64,000 nt of DNA from Candidatus Brevundimonas phytovorans (GTDB taxonomy: Bacteria > Pseudomonadota > Alphaproteobacteria > Caulobacterales > Caulobacteraceae): NCBI GenBank assembly GCA_029203145.1, contig CP119309.1, forward strand, positions 1,513,001 through 1,577,000. Direction: 5' to 3'. The position numbers and the translations under genes are program-made. The notes under the pieces were generated by a model. It ran no database searches and was not told the DNA's origin. It saw only the letters and a program-made list of their open reading frames with translations. Of the stretch, positions 21,708-30,409 are shown piece by piece (position 1 is the stretch's first letter; every line of letters begins with the position of its first letter).

Positions 21708-21797
21708 TCACGTCACCAGGAAAGACGCCTGCCAGATCATCCAGACGAAGCCGCCGCACGACGCAAGCGACAGCATATCCCTCACCCAACGCGACAT
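21708..21797 (-). CDS. sidA: 29-residue membrane peptide, probable SOS division inhibitor SidA
   Basis: A 29-codon frame (ATG at 21795-21797, TGA at 21708-21710) between dnaE and msrA. A GGGGA Shine-Dalgarno lies 8 bases before the ATG, and an SOS box lies 22 bases upstream of it. The peptide starts MSRWVRDMLSL, with two Arg near the N-terminus. It continues as a hydrophobic, Trp-rich segment ending VWMIWQASFLVT that would span the inner membrane once. Caulobacter SidA is known as a 29-residue, LexA-controlled inner-membrane peptide that blocks division through FtsW/FtsN. As I recall, its gene also lies next to dnaE. The same length, topology, SOS box and neighbour make orthology likely. I have not aligned the sequences. 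Confidence 0.82.
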   Translation of the reverse strand: MSRWVRDMLSLASCGGFVWMIWQASFLVT

Positions 21798-21818
21798 CGG
21801 CTTATCCCCAGTTAGCGT

Positions 21819-21833
21819 GTTCCTGAAACGTTC
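21819..21833 (-). promoter_or_regulatory. LexA/SOS box upstream of sidA
   Basis: GTTC-CTGAAAC-GTTC is a perfect match to the alphaproteobacterial LexA operator GTTC-N7-GTTC (GAAC-N7-GAAC when read toward sidA). Just downstream on the minus strand comes GCTAAC, resembling a Caulobacter -10 element, so LexA bound here would cover the promoter. The plus strand has TATATT at 21834-21839, which could serve msrA instead or as well. The 315-base gap 21618-21932 holds this box, sidA and otherwise only leader sequence for dnaE and msrA. Confidence 0.8.
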
Positions 21834-21932
21834 TATATTCCCCCTTTGTTCTCATTGCAAGCGGCTCGCTGTGCAAAGCCATCCGTCTTCCCATATCGTT
21901 CGTACCGAGGGGAGAATGACCGGGAGCCTGTC

Positions 21933-22568
21933 ATGTCGCGTCTGCCGCCTCTGATTGTCCTGATATTGGCTGCGGCCTGCTCGCCGGGCGAAGCGCCGGT
22001 GAAGGCCGCCGCGCTGGAGCCGGCCCCGCCAGGCTATCAGACCGCCATCTTCGCCGGCGGCTGCTTCTGGACCGAAGAAAAGGCGTTCGACGGCCTGCCT
22101 GGCGTGCGTTCGGCGGTGTCGGGCTTCGTCGGCGGCACGGCGCCCAACCCCACCTATGAACGCGTCGTGCGTGGCGGCACCGGCTATCGCGAGGCGGTGC
22201 TGGTGACGTTTGATCCCGCCGTGTTCAGCTACCGCACCCTGGTCGATCGCTACTGGCGCACCATCGACCCGACTGATCCCACAGGACAGGTCTGCGATCA
22301 GGGTCCGTCCTATGTCACAGCGGTCTATGCCACCGAGGCCCAGACCGCCACGGCCCAGGCGTCGCGCGCAGCGGCGCAAACGGCGCTGGGGGCCAAGGCG
22401 ACAAGACCCTTCATCACCCCGGTCTATCCGGCGATGCGGTTTTGGCCCGCAGGCCAAGAGCATCAGGACTTCGCCCGTCGACACCCGGCCCAGTACGAAG
22501 CCTATCGCATCGGCTGCGGCCGCAGCGCGAGGCTGCGCGCCCTGTGGGGGGCCGCCGCCGTGGGCTAA
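21933..22568 (+). CDS. msrA: Peptide-methionine (S)-S-oxide reductase, lipoprotein form
   Basis: MsrA reduces methionine-S-sulfoxide in oxidised proteins. The 211-residue protein has the catalytic motif FAGGCFWTEE with Cys44, then GVRSAVSGFVGG and YREAVLVTFDP, as in the family. Before it is a lipoprotein signal: a hydrophobic stretch from residue 4 and LILAAAC, with Cys16 as the lipidation site, so the enzyme should be anchored on the periplasmic side, unlike the common cytosolic form. GGGAGC precedes the ATG at 21933. The frame is open upstream to 21846, but those residues would bury the signal. It converges with lolD. Confidence 0.9.
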   Translation: MSRLPPLIVLILAAACSPGEAPVKAAALEPAPPGYQTAIFAGGCFWTEEKAFDGLPGVRSAVSGFVGGTAPNPTYERVVRGGTGYREAVLVTFDPAVFSYRTLVDRYWRTIDPTDPTGQVCDQGPSYVTAVYATEAQTATAQASRAAAQTALGAKATRPFITPVYPAMRFWPAGQEHQDFARRHPAQYEAYRIGCGRSARLRALWGAAAVG

Positions 22569-22577
22569 CAGGCCCGC

Positions 22578-23294
22578 CTAGTAGGCCTGAGCCTCGGCCG
22601 CGCGTTCTTCCAGATGGCCATCCTTCAGGGCGAAGACACGATCCATGTGACCGGCCAGCTCCATATTGTGGGTGGCGATCAGGGCGGCGACGCCCGTGGT
22701 CTTGGCCAGTTCGCGCAGGGACTCGAACACCGCATGGCTATTGGTCGGGTCCAGATTGCCAGTGGGTTCGTCGGCCAGCAGCAGGCGCGGGCTGTTGGCC
22801 AGCGAGCGGGCGATGGCGACGCGCTGCTGCTCGCCGCCCGACAACTGGGCGGGTTGGTGCAGGAAGCGTTCGCCCAAACCCAGGCTGGTCAGCAGAGCCT
22901 CGGCCCGGCGGCGCGCCTCAGCCTCGGAATGACCGGCGATGCGCATCGGCAGCGCCACGTTATCCCGCGCATCAAATTCCGGCAGCAGGTGGTGGAATTG
23001 ATAGACGAAACCGATGCGCGACAGACGCAGACGCGTGCGCGCTCGCTCGTCCAGACCGCCGACGTCCTCGCCGTCGATCATGACCTGACCGCTGGTGGGA
23101 CGCTCCAGCAATCCAGCGGCGTGCAGCAGGCTGGACTTGCCCGAACCTGAGGGTCCGATCAGGCCGACGACCTCGCCCGGCATGATGTCCAGATCGACGC
23201 CCTTCAGCACCGTCAGCCCGCCCGAGGCGGTCGGATAGGTGCGGGTGATCCCGCGCAGGCGAAGCGTCGGCGTGGTGTTCAGCGGACTATTCAA
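22578..23294 (-). CDS. lolD: Lipoprotein-releasing system ATPase LolD
   Basis: LolD powers extraction of outer-membrane lipoproteins from the inner membrane. The 238-residue ABC ATPase has Walker A (GLIGPSGSGKSSLLHAAGLL), the Q-loop region (IGFVYQFHHLLPEF), the signature LSGGEQQRVAIARSL, and Walker B (LLLADEPTGNLD). The start is TTG at 23294, chosen because GGAGG lies 8 bases upstream and no ATG or GTG follows before the ABC core. It overlaps the lolC stop by 8 bases, so the two are coupled. Confidence 0.95.
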   Translation of the reverse strand: MNSPLNTTPTLRLRGITRTYPTASGGLTVLKGVDLDIMPGEVVGLIGPSGSGKSSLLHAAGLLERPTSGQVMIDGEDVGGLDERARTRLRLSRIGFVYQFHHLLPEFDARDNVALPMRIAGHSEAEARRRAEALLTSLGLGERFLHQPAQLSGGEQQRVAIARSLANSPRLLLADEPTGNLDPTNSHAVFESLRELAKTTGVAALIATHNMELAGHMDRVFALKDGHLEERAAEAQAY

Positions 23295-24597
23295 AGCGCA
23301 GGGCCTCCACCGGGTCGATCCGCGACGCGTTCCACGACGGCGGCAGGCTGGCGAGGCAGCTCATGAAGAAGGAGAAGACCGCGACCCAGGTCACGTCCCA
23401 CGGATCCACCAGGGCCGGAATGGCGTCCAGCATATAGACGTCGGCGTTGAACAGCTGAACCCCCAGCAGGGCCTCGAGGAAGTGCTGGATCGCGCCGATG
23501 TTCAGGCAGAACAGCAGGCCCAGCACCAGACCGGCGATGGTGCCGCCGATGCCGATGGCCGCGCCCGATATGAAGAAGATGCGCAGGATCGACGAGGGGC
23601 TGGCCCCCACGGTGCGCAGGATGGCGATATCGCGGGTCTTGTTCTTCACCAGCATGACAATGCCGGAAATAATGTTCATGGCGGCGATGGCCACGACCAG
23701 ACCCAGGATGATGCTCATGGCCACGCGCTCGACCTTGAGGGCGCCCCAGAAGGCGGCCAGACGCACGCGCCAGTCGGTGACGATGCTGCCCGGCCCGGCG
23801 GCCTGCTGCACCGGCGTCAGCAGGGTTTCAACCTGATCGGGCTCGGCCACCTTCATCTCGATCACGTCCCAGAGGCCGTCCTTGCCGAAGAAGAGCTGGG
23901 CCTGTTCCAGCGGCATGAAGATGAAGGCGCGGTCGTAGTCAGCGGTGCCGGAGCTGAAGATGCCGCCAACGCGATAGGTCTTTTCCAGACCGCCGAGGTT
24001 GCCAAAGGCGCTGTCGGCGCCGGTCGGCGAATAGATAGACAGGGCGCTGCCCACGCTCAGACCCATCTGGTCGGCCAGAGCCTTGCCGATCAGGATGTTG
24101 TCGCCACCATAGGCGCCCTGACCGAAGGAGGCGCGCATCTCGGGCGTCAGGCTGTCATAGACGAACTTGGTCGAGGCGAGATCCTGCGGACGCACGCCGC
24201 GGACGACGCCGCCCGTCATCTGACCGCCCGCGCGGAACATGGCGGGCGATTCCGTCAGCGGCGACACCGAGACCACGCCGGGCACGTCGGAAATCCGCTT
24301 CAGCGCCGCCTCGCGGTCGGGAGAGGTCAGGACCGGGCCCTGAACATACATATGCCCGTTGAACGACAGCATCCGCCCCAACAGTTCGCTGCGGAAGCCG
24401 GCCATGATGCTCATCACGCTGATCAGCACCGCCACGGCCAGCATGATGCCGACGAAGCTGATGATGGCGATCAGGGCGACCCCGCCCTCCTTGCGCTTGG
24501 CGCGCAGGTAGCGAAGGGCCAGTCCGATCTCCCAGGCGGAGAAGGGACCGGCAGGCTTTACGGCAGGCGGCGCGGGGGCCGTCGCGGCGTCGGTCAT
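23287..24597 (-). CDS. lolC: Lipoprotein-releasing system permease LolC/LolE
   Basis: Inner-membrane permease of the Lol ABC exporter, 436 residues. It has an N-terminal membrane segment after [20 protein letters not shown] (a typical LolC/E start), a large periplasmic MacB-like domain, and three membrane segments in the C-terminal FtsX domain ([20 protein letters not shown] onward). Alphaproteobacteria usually have one such gene instead of separate lolC and lolE, so the protein probably forms a homodimer with LolD. It follows proS with an ATGA overlap. Confidence 0.93.
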   Translation of the reverse strand: MTDAATAPAPPAVKPAGPFSAWEIGLALRYLRAKRKEGGVALIAIISFVGIMLAVAVLISVMSIMAGFRSELLGRMLSFNGHMYVQGPVLTSPDREAALKRISDVPGVVSVSPLTESPAMFRAGGQMTGGVVRGVRPQDLASTKFVYDSLTPEMRASFGQGAYGGDNILIGKALADQMGLSVGSALSIYSPTGADSAFGNLGGLEKTYRVGGIFSSGTADYDRAFIFMPLEQAQLFFGKDGLWDVIEMKVAEPDQVETLLTPVQQAAGPGSIVTDWRVRLAAFWGALKVERVAMSIILGLVVAIAAMNIISGIVMLVKNKTRDIAILRTVGASPSSILRIFFISGAAIGIGGTIAGLVLGLLFCLNIGAIQHFLEALLGVQLFNADVYMLDAIPALVDPWDVTWVAVFSFFMSCLASLPPSWNASRIDPVEALRFE

Positions 24598-25910
24598 TTC
24601 GTCAGCAGCTCCAGGGCGGCGTCCAGCGGCAGGGTTTGCTTCTCGCCGGTGGCGCGGCGCTTCAGTTCGACCACGCCGTCAGCCAGACCCTTGGGACCGA
24701 TGGTCAGCTGCCACGGCACGCCGATCAGGTCAGCGGTGGCGAACTTGCCGCCCGGACGCTCGTCGGTGTCGTCGTAGAGGACGTCCTTGCCCAAGGCTTC
24801 GAGTTTGGCCACGGCCTCTTCACAGGCGGCTGAGACGGCTTCGTCGTTGGCGCGCAGATTGATCACCACCACGTCGAACGGGGCGACAGAGTCGGGCCAA
24901 ATGATGCCGCCCGCGTCGTGGCTGGCCTCGATGATGGCGCCCATCAGACGCGACACGCCGACGCCGTAGCTGCCCATGTGGACCTCGGTGTCCTGACCGT
25001 CGGGTCCAGCGACCTTGGCCTTCATCGGGGCCGAGTATTTTGTGCCGAAGTAGAAGATGTGGCCGACCTCGATGCCGCGCGCCGACAGGCGGTCGCCCTC
25101 GGCGGTCTGGGCCTCGAACTGGGCCGCGTCGTGCATTTCCTCAGTCGCGGCGTAGAGGGCCGTGCGCTCGTTGAAGACGCCTTCCAGCTGCTCGACGCTG
25201 AGGTTGTGGCCGGGCGCATCCATCTCGACTAGCTTGCGGTCGCAGAAGACCTCGCTCTCGCCGGTCTCGGCCAGGACGATGAACTCGTGGCTCAGGTCGC
25301 CGCCGATGGGGCCGGTGTCGGCGCGCATCGGCACCGCCTTCAGGCCCAGACGCGAGAAGGTGTTCAGGTAGGCGGCAAACATGCGCTTGTAGGCGATGCG
25401 GGCCGAGGCCTCGTCCAGATCGAAGGAATAGGCGTCCTTCATCAGGAACTCGCGGCCGCGCATGACGCCGAAGCGCGGACGGCGCTCGTCGCGGAACTTC
25501 CACTGGATGTGGAAGAGGTTCAGCGGCAGGGCCTTGTACGACTTCACATAGGCCCGGAAGATATCCGTGACCATTTCCTCGTTGGTCGGTCCGTACAGCA
25601 GCTCGCGCTCATGACGGTCGGTGATGCGCAGCATCTCGGGGCCATAGGCGTCGTAGCGGCCGCTCTCACGCCACAGGTCGGCCAGTTGCAGCGTCGGCAT
25701 CAGCAGTTCGACCGCCCCTGCCCGCTCCTGCTCCTGACGCACAATCCCTTCGATCTTGCGCAGGACGCGCAGTCCCAGCGGCAGCCAGGCGTAGATGCCG
25801 GCGGCCTCCTGTTTGATCATCCCGGCGCGCAGCATCAGCTGGTGCGACACGATCTGGGCGTCGGAGGGGGCTTCTTTGAGGGTCGGCAGGAAAAAGCGCG
25901 ACAGGCGCAT
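24594..25910 (-). CDS. proS: Prolyl-tRNA synthetase (short type)
   Basis: ProS charges tRNA-Pro. At 438 residues this is the short alphaproteobacterial form without the YbaK-like editing insertion. Class II motifs are present: [18 protein letters not shown] (motif 1 region), [20 protein letters not shown] and [12 protein letters not shown] (motif 2 region), and [18 protein letters not shown] (motif 3). A C-terminal anticodon-binding domain follows ([20 protein letters not shown]). Two genes for lipoprotein export overlap downstream, a common arrangement in this group. Confidence 0.96.
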   Translation of the reverse strand: MRLSRFFLPTLKEAPSDAQIVSHQLMLRAGMIKQEAAGIYAWLPLGLRVLRKIEGIVRQEQERAGAVELLMPTLQLADLWRESGRYDAYGPEMLRITDRHERELLYGPTNEEMVTDIFRAYVKSYKALPLNLFHIQWKFRDERRPRFGVMRGREFLMKDAYSFDLDEASARIAYKRMFAAYLNTFSRLGLKAVPMRADTGPIGGDLSHEFIVLAETGESEVFCDRKLVEMDAPGHNLSVEQLEGVFNERTALYAATEEMHDAAQFEAQTAEGDRLSARGIEVGHIFYFGTKYSAPMKAKVAGPDGQDTEVHMGSYGVGVSRLMGAIIEASHDAGGIIWPDSVAPFDVVVINLRANDEAVSAACEEAVAKLEALGKDVLYDDTDERPGGKFATADLIGVPWQLTIGPKGLADGVVELKRRATGEKQTLPLDAALELLTK

Positions 25911-25968
25911 GGGAGAATCTCTGCAAAATCAGTCTGGCCCGAGGTTAACCGGGCGAATGGGGCGAAAG

Positions 25969-26235
25969 CTAGAGCGCAGGTCCGCGGCTGAAGTCAGGCA
26001 GCGGCATCCACCCGGACCAGACGATGAAGACGATGACGGCCCAGACGATGGCCGACACCCAGGTCGTGGTGATGAATTTCTTCTTCAGCTGCGGATCAGC
26101 GGGTGCGCCCCACTGGCTGCCGTCGGTCGGCGGCGTCTCGGTCTGTTTCGACGAACCCAGCGGCAGGATGGTGAACAGCACGATCCACCAGGAGGTCAGA
26201 TACAGCGCCACCAGGGTAAAGGGGCCAAGAGGCAT
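25969..26235 (-). CDS. DUF1467 membrane protein
   Basis: A small protein of 88 residues with two membrane segments, one near the N-terminus (LVALYLTSWWIVLFTILPLG) and one near the C-terminus (TWVSAIVWAVIVFIVW). They are separated by a short loop with GAPADPQLKKKF, the hallmark of DUF1467. Genes of this family commonly precede proS in alphaproteobacteria, as here, 58 bases upstream. The ATG at 26235 matches the family N-terminus; an ATG four codons earlier is possible. Function unknown. Confidence 0.85.
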   Translation of the reverse strand: MPLGPFTLVALYLTSWWIVLFTILPLGSSKQTETPPTDGSQWGAPADPQLKKKFITTTWVSAIVWAVIVFIVWSGWMPLPDFSRGPAL

Positions 26236-26323
26236 CGAGCATTCCATCCATCAGTTCGTGCGCCCTCCGCATTCCGCCCGCGTCAGCAGCGGGCTAAGAA
26301 AGGCGCGAAACAAGGACGCCCTC

Positions 26324-26677
26324 ATGCCACAGATCACCCTGGAACACTCCCCCCATTTCGACGGGACAGATTGGCGCGCCCTGGCGCTGGAGATCCACCA
26401 GCTATGCGTAGACCTGGTCGGGGCGACGACCCAGGCCTGCAAGACCCGCATCGTGCGCTGCGACGACCTGATCATCGCCGACGGCGACCCGGCCCAGGCC
26501 ATGGTCCACTGCGACCTGCGCATCCTGGCCGGACGGACCCAGGAGCAGAAGACGGCGCTGGGCGAGGCCGTTCAGGCGGCGTTGCTGGCGGGGGTGAAGC
26601 CCTATGCCGGTCCGGCGCAGATTTCCGTCGAGATCGGCAATCTGGACAAGGAAAATTATCGCAAGGTCACGCTGTAG
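26324..26677 (+). CDS. 5-carboxymethyl-2-hydroxymuconate isomerase family protein
   Basis: A 117-residue tautomerase-superfamily protein of the CHMI (HpaF/HpcD) type. It starts MPQITLEHSPHFD, so after Met removal Pro becomes the N-terminal residue, the catalytic base of the family. The end, ISVEIGNLDKENYRK, is also typical. CHMI isomerises 5-carboxymethyl-2-hydroxymuconate in homoprotocatechuate breakdown. No other genes of that pathway are nearby, so the substrate may differ. It diverges from the DUF1467 gene, with a short GCCCGC/GCGGGC inverted repeat at 26276-26294 in the spacer. Confidence 0.85.
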   Translation: MPQITLEHSPHFDGTDWRALALEIHQLCVDLVGATTQACKTRIVRCDDLIIADGDPAQAMVHCDLRILAGRTQEQKTALGEAVQAALLAGVKPYAGPAQISVEIGNLDKENYRKVTL

Positions 26678-26694
26678 CGCTGAGTTCGTCCTTT

Positions 26695-26819
26695 CCTCCC
26701 CATTTCATGGGGAGGTGGATCGGCGGCGCAGCCGACGAGACGGAGGGGGCGACACGACGGCTAAGGTTTGCGCCGCCCCCTCCACCACTTCGTGATCCCC
26801 CTCCCCACACGTGGGGAGG
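26695..26819. repeat. REP/BIME-like intergenic palindromic element
   Basis: Between two convergent genes. It starts with the hairpin CCTCCCC/GGGGAGG (26695-26701 with 26709-26715) and ends with the hairpin CCTCCCCAC/GTGGGGAGG (26800-26808 with 26811-26819). The segments between them are partly complementary: GGAGGGGGCG on the left against CGCCCCCTCC on the right. The whole unit can fold as one long cruciform-like structure. It resembles the extragenic palindromes dispersed in many Caulobacterales genomes. Only one copy was seen in this window. Confidence 0.65.
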
Positions 26820-26832
26820 AAAAGAACCCTAT

Positions 26833-27171
26833 TTACGGGTGCGGTCGCCCGATCCCGTAGCGCGCCGCCCAGTAGGGCAGGATGTCGTCGTCCTGCAAGA
26901 ACCGGGCGCCGGTCTCTGCGCTGACCTGGGCGTCGGGCCAGTCGAACTCGCCGTCCAGCACCAGCAGGGGGCAGCTCTGGTTGGCCTCCCCCACCTCGGC
27001 CACCACGGCGGCGCGAGGACGGGGGTGGTCCAGATGCGTGACCTGAACCTGCTCGCGCAGGCGCGGATAGAGGCCGAGCACGCCCTCGATCCGGGCGCCG
27101 GGCGGGCAATACCAGGGCCCGCCCTGCTCGTCGAACCAGTCGGCGTTCAGCAGATAGAGCCGGTCCGTCAT
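26833..27171 (-). CDS. DUF3088 family protein
   Basis: A 112-residue protein with the start DRLYLLNADWFDEQGGPWYC and PPGARIEGVLGLYPRLRE, then CPLLVLDGEFDWPDA and an acidic C-terminal half ending LPYWAARYGIGRPHP. This pattern matches DUF3088, small proteins with a thioredoxin-like fold and unknown role. It shares one base with the rnj stop codon, so it is the last gene of the nuo-birA-coaX-rnj transcription unit. A palindromic element lies just beyond its stop. Confidence 0.8.
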   Translation of the reverse strand: MTDRLYLLNADWFDEQGGPWYCPPGARIEGVLGLYPRLREQVQVTHLDHPRPRAAVVAEVGEANQSCPLLVLDGEFDWPDAQVSAETGARFLQDDDILPYWAARYGIGRPHP

Positions 27172-28847
27172 TACAGATGCAGGATCACGGTTTCGACGAT
27201 GGGACGGCGATCCCAGATCTGCTGGCTGGCCTTCTTCAGCACGCGGCTGACGGCCTGTTCGACCACCAGTTCATCGTCCAGCGCCTCGCCCTTCAGCTTG
27301 CGAACCGCCTGTTCGGCGCGCTCGGCCAGATCGTCGAGGATGTCGCCCAGAGGACGGTCCTCGTCGCCCGGCAGACCGATGCCGCGCACGTCGATGTCGC
27401 TGACGATCTTGCCGCGCTTGTCCATGGCGAAGCTGACGACCAGGACGCCGTTGGAGGCCGCGTGCCGGCGCTCGCGCAGGGCCTCGCCCGCCTCTTCGAC
27501 CAGCATGCCGCCGTCGACGAACAGACGGCCCGAGGGCACTTCGTCGATGATCGCGGCGGGTCCGGGGGCCAGACGCACCATGTCGCCGTTGCGCGGCGTC
27601 ACGGTTTCGGGGACCTGCATGTCCTTGGCCAGGTTGGCGTGTTCCATCAGGTGACGGCGCATGCCGTGGGTCGGCACCGCGATCTGCGGACGGGCCCAGC
27701 TGTACATCTCGCGCAGTTCGTCACGGCACGGGTGGCCCGAGACGTGGATGCCCGGATGGTCCTTCTCGGTGTAGAGGCGCACGCCCCGGTCGGCCATCTT
27801 GTCCTGCAGACGACCGATCGACAGCTCGTTGCCCGGGATGACACGCGACGAGAAGATGCAGTGGTCGCCCTTGCCCAGCTTGATGAAGGGGTGCGTACCC
27901 TCGGCCACGCGCGACAGGGCCGCACGGACCTCGCCCTGGCTGCCGGTGCAGAGATAGAGAATCTCGTCGGCGGGCCAGACGCGGGCCTCCTGTTCCGACA
28001 GGAAGGGCTTCACGTCGCTCAGCATCCCGACCGACTTGGCGGCGGCGCTGATGCGGTGCATCGACCGCCCGGCCAGGGCCACGCGACGGCCAGCGGCCTC
28101 GGCGGCGCGAATGACGCTGTCCATACGGGCGACGTTGGAGGCGAAGCAACCCACGGCGACGCGGCCCTTCAGGTCCTTGATCAGGTCGGCCATGGCCACC
28201 TTCACATCGCCTTCGGAGCCGGCCACGCCGTCCACGAAGACGTTGGTGCTGTCGCACACCATGGCCAGCACGCCCTCGTCGCCGAGACGCTTGATCGTCT
28301 CGACGTCGGTGCGCTCGCCCACGACCGGATCATTGTCGATCTTCCAGTCGCCGGTGTGCAGGACCGTGCCCAACGGGGTCTTGATAGCCAGGCCGTTCGG
28401 CTCGGCGATCGAGTGGGTGATGGTGACGAAGGTCACGTCGAACGGACCCAGGTTCAGGTCCCCGCCCAGCGGGATCTCGTTCAGCTCGACCTGATCCAGA
28501 ATATTGGCGTCGCGCAGCTTCTCGCGGATCAGATAGGCGGTGAAGGGCGTAGCATAGAGCGGCGCCTGAATGCGCGGCCACAGCCAGCCCAGGGCGCCGA
28601 TATGGTCTTCGTGGGCGTGCGTCAGCACGATGCCCAGGATGTTCTCGCCTTCCAGGAAGGAGGGATCGGGCACGATCACATCCACGCCGGGCGTGGACGG
28701 GTCGCCGAAGGTCACGCCGACGTCGACGAGGATCCACTTGCGGTCGTGCGCCGGGCCAAAGCCATAGGCGTTCAGGTTCATGCCGATCTCGTTCGAGCCG
28801 CCCAGCGGCAGGAAGACGAGTTCGTCGTTTTGAGTTTTCTTTGTCAT
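27171..28847 (-). CDS. rnj: Ribonuclease J
   Basis: RNase J is a metallo-beta-lactamase and beta-CASP nuclease with 5'-3' exo- and endonuclease activity that matures rRNA and degrades mRNA in alphaproteobacteria. It is 558 residues long. The zinc motif THAHEDHIGAL lies at residues 76-86 (HxHxDH), followed by the second His ligand in ITHSIAEPNGLAIKT and HTGDWKID with its metal-ligand Asp. The beta-CASP region includes GSQGEVRAALSRVAEG, and VHGHPCRD-like sequence appears as HVSGHPCRDEL. The C-terminal domain is present. It lies 6 bases after coaX. Confidence 0.93.
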   Translation of the reverse strand: MTKKTQNDELVFLPLGGSNEIGMNLNAYGFGPAHDRKWILVDVGVTFGDPSTPGVDVIVPDPSFLEGENILGIVLTHAHEDHIGALGWLWPRIQAPLYATPFTAYLIREKLRDANILDQVELNEIPLGGDLNLGPFDVTFVTITHSIAEPNGLAIKTPLGTVLHTGDWKIDNDPVVGERTDVETIKRLGDEGVLAMVCDSTNVFVDGVAGSEGDVKVAMADLIKDLKGRVAVGCFASNVARMDSVIRAAEAAGRRVALAGRSMHRISAAAKSVGMLSDVKPFLSEQEARVWPADEILYLCTGSQGEVRAALSRVAEGTHPFIKLGKGDHCIFSSRVIPGNELSIGRLQDKMADRGVRLYTEKDHPGIHVSGHPCRDELREMYSWARPQIAVPTHGMRRHLMEHANLAKDMQVPETVTPRNGDMVRLAPGPAAIIDEVPSGRLFVDGGMLVEEAGEALRERRHAASNGVLVVSFAMDKRGKIVSDIDVRGIGLPGDEDRPLGDILDDLAERAEQAVRKLKGEALDDELVVEQAVSRVLKKASQQIWDRRPIVETVILHL

Positions 28848-28853
28848 GTGTCC

Positions 28854-29657
28854 CTAGAGGTGGGTATTCCGCCGCCAGATTTCGAGTAGGCCGCGGATAG
28901 TCAGGTCCGGATCGAACCGGTCGATTGATTGGGTTGAACCCTCAAAGAGGGAGGCGACGCCGCCGGTGCCGACGACCGTCATGGGCTTGCCCCACTCGGT
29001 CTTGATGCGGTCCACCAGGCCTTCGATCAGGGCGATATAACCCCAGAAGACGCCGGATTGCATGGAGGTGACGGTATCGCGCCCGATGACGACATCGGGG
29101 CGTTGAATGGCGATGCGCGGCAGCTTGGCCGCCGCTTCGTGAAGAGCCTGCAGCGACAGGTTGATGCCGGGCGCAATCAGTCCGCCCTCGAAGGCGCCCT
29201 GCCCCCGCTCGGCCCCGCCGGACACCACGTCGAAGGTCGTGGCGGTGCCGCTGTCGATCAGCAGCAGGTCGCCCTCATAGACCTGGAGGGCGCCGATGGC
29301 GTTGACCAGACGGTCCGCCCCGGCCTCGCTGGGCTTGGGAATGCGCACCTCGATGCCGAGGTTGACGTTCTCGCCGATCACCAGAGGTTCGACGTGGATG
29401 TAGCGCCGCGCCAGGTTGCGCAGGTTGAAGATCGACTGCGGCACCACGCTGGAGATGATGCAGCCGTCCAGATCCTTCATGTTCAGGCCAGAACTCAGCT
29501 TGGCCCCGCCCATCTCGAACAACTGATGCAGCCAGACGGCGTATTCGTCCGCCGTCCGCATGGCGTCGGTGGCCGTGCGCCATTGCGCGATCCACTCATG
29601 GCCGTCGTGAACGGCGAACAGGGTGTTCGTGTTGCCTTGCTCGATCGCCAGCAGCAT
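28854..29657 (-). CDS. coaX: Type III pantothenate kinase
   Basis: CoaX phosphorylates pantothenate, the first step of coenzyme A synthesis, and uses the ASKHA fold. The 267-residue protein starts [19 protein letters not shown] (phosphate loop), with [34 protein letters not shown] and [19 protein letters not shown] in order, the family motifs. Because type III enzymes are not feedback-inhibited by CoA, no regulatory domain is expected. It begins in a 1-base overlap with birA. Confidence 0.95.
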   Translation of the reverse strand: MLLAIEQGNTNTLFAVHDGHEWIAQWRTATDAMRTADEYAVWLHQLFEMGGAKLSSGLNMKDLDGCIISSVVPQSIFNLRNLARRYIHVEPLVIGENVNLGIEVRIPKPSEAGADRLVNAIGALQVYEGDLLLIDSGTATTFDVVSGGAERGQGAFEGGLIAPGINLSLQALHEAAAKLPRIAIQRPDVVIGRDTVTSMQSGVFWGYIALIEGLVDRIKTEWGKPMTVVGTGGVASLFEGSTQSIDRFDPDLTIRGLLEIWRRNTHL

Positions 29658-30403
29658 CAGGCGGCCTCTCCGAAAAAGACGTCGCCGGCCGAGATCACCC
29701 GCAGCGATCCGTCCGGCAGTTTCAGGCGCAGCGAGCCGTCCGCCTCGACCCCGTCAGCCACGCCGGTCAGGGTCTCATGGGTCAACCGCGCCGTGCAGGG
29801 GCCGTGCAGACCAGGCGTCCGCGCGGTCCAGGCGTCAAGAATGGGTTGGAAGCCCAAGGTGGTCCAGCGATCCAGCCAGACACCAAAGGTCTCGGCCAGG
29901 GCCTTGGCCGCCTCTTCCACCGACGGCGGAGAGACGATTCCGTTGGCCAGATGCTCGGCGATGCAGGTGGCGGGCCGTTCGGTCTCGTCCGGCGTCTGGC
30001 TCAGGTTCACCCCGATGCCGACGGCCAGCCACAGGCCGCCTGACGGCGCGGGGCCGGACTCGATCAGGATGCCGGAGGTCTTGCGACCGTCCAGCAACAC
30101 GTCGTTGGGCCATTTGATCGTGACCAGAGCCGGCGGAACGTAACGATCCAGCAGGTCCGCCACGGCCAGCGACGCGGCGAAGGTCAACTGCGCCGCCTCC
30201 GCGGGGGATTTCCGCGTCAGCAGCAGCAGGGTGGAGGCGAGATTACCGCTCTCGCTCTCCCATTTGCGTCCGCGACGGCCACGGCCAGCTGTCTGGCGCC
30301 GCGCCGTGATCCATAGAGGACCGGGCTCGCCCGCCTCGGCGCGGCGTCGCGCCTCGGCGTTGGTGGAGTCGGTTTCGTCGAGGATCAGGACCGGGGCCGT
30401 CAA
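29657..30403 (-). CDS. birA: Biotin--[acetyl-CoA-carboxylase] ligase
   Basis: BirA attaches biotin to the carboxyl carrier protein of acetyl-CoA carboxylase. The 248-residue protein is the short form without the N-terminal helix-turn-helix, so it should not act as a repressor. [17 protein letters not shown], the biotin-adenylate loop [32 protein letters not shown] and [13 protein letters not shown] sequence ([13 protein letters not shown]) are visible. The start is TTG at 30403, 6 bases after the nuoN stop, with no better ATG before the catalytic core. Confidence 0.93.
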   Translation of the reverse strand: MTAPVLILDETDSTNAEARRRAEAGEPGPLWITARRQTAGRGRRGRKWESESGNLASTLLLLTRKSPAEAAQLTFAASLAVADLLDRYVPPALVTIKWPNDVLLDGRKTSGILIESGPAPSGGLWLAVGIGVNLSQTPDETERPATCIAEHLANGIVSPPSVEEAAKALAETFGVWLDRWTTLGFQPILDAWTARTPGLHGPCTARLTHETLTGVADGVEADGSLRLKLPDGSLRVISAGDVFFGEAA

Positions 30404-30409
30404 GCGCCC

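Noticed and set aside
21846..21932. N-terminal extension of MsrA from a TTG at 21846
   Set aside because: The extension would place 29 residues before a clear lipoprotein signal, while the ATG at 21933 has a GGGAGC site.
26276..26294. GCCCGC/GCGGGC inverted repeat before the CHMI-like gene as an operator
   Set aside because: Six pairs of pure G/C in GC-rich DNA are not informative enough, and no promoter is clear around it.
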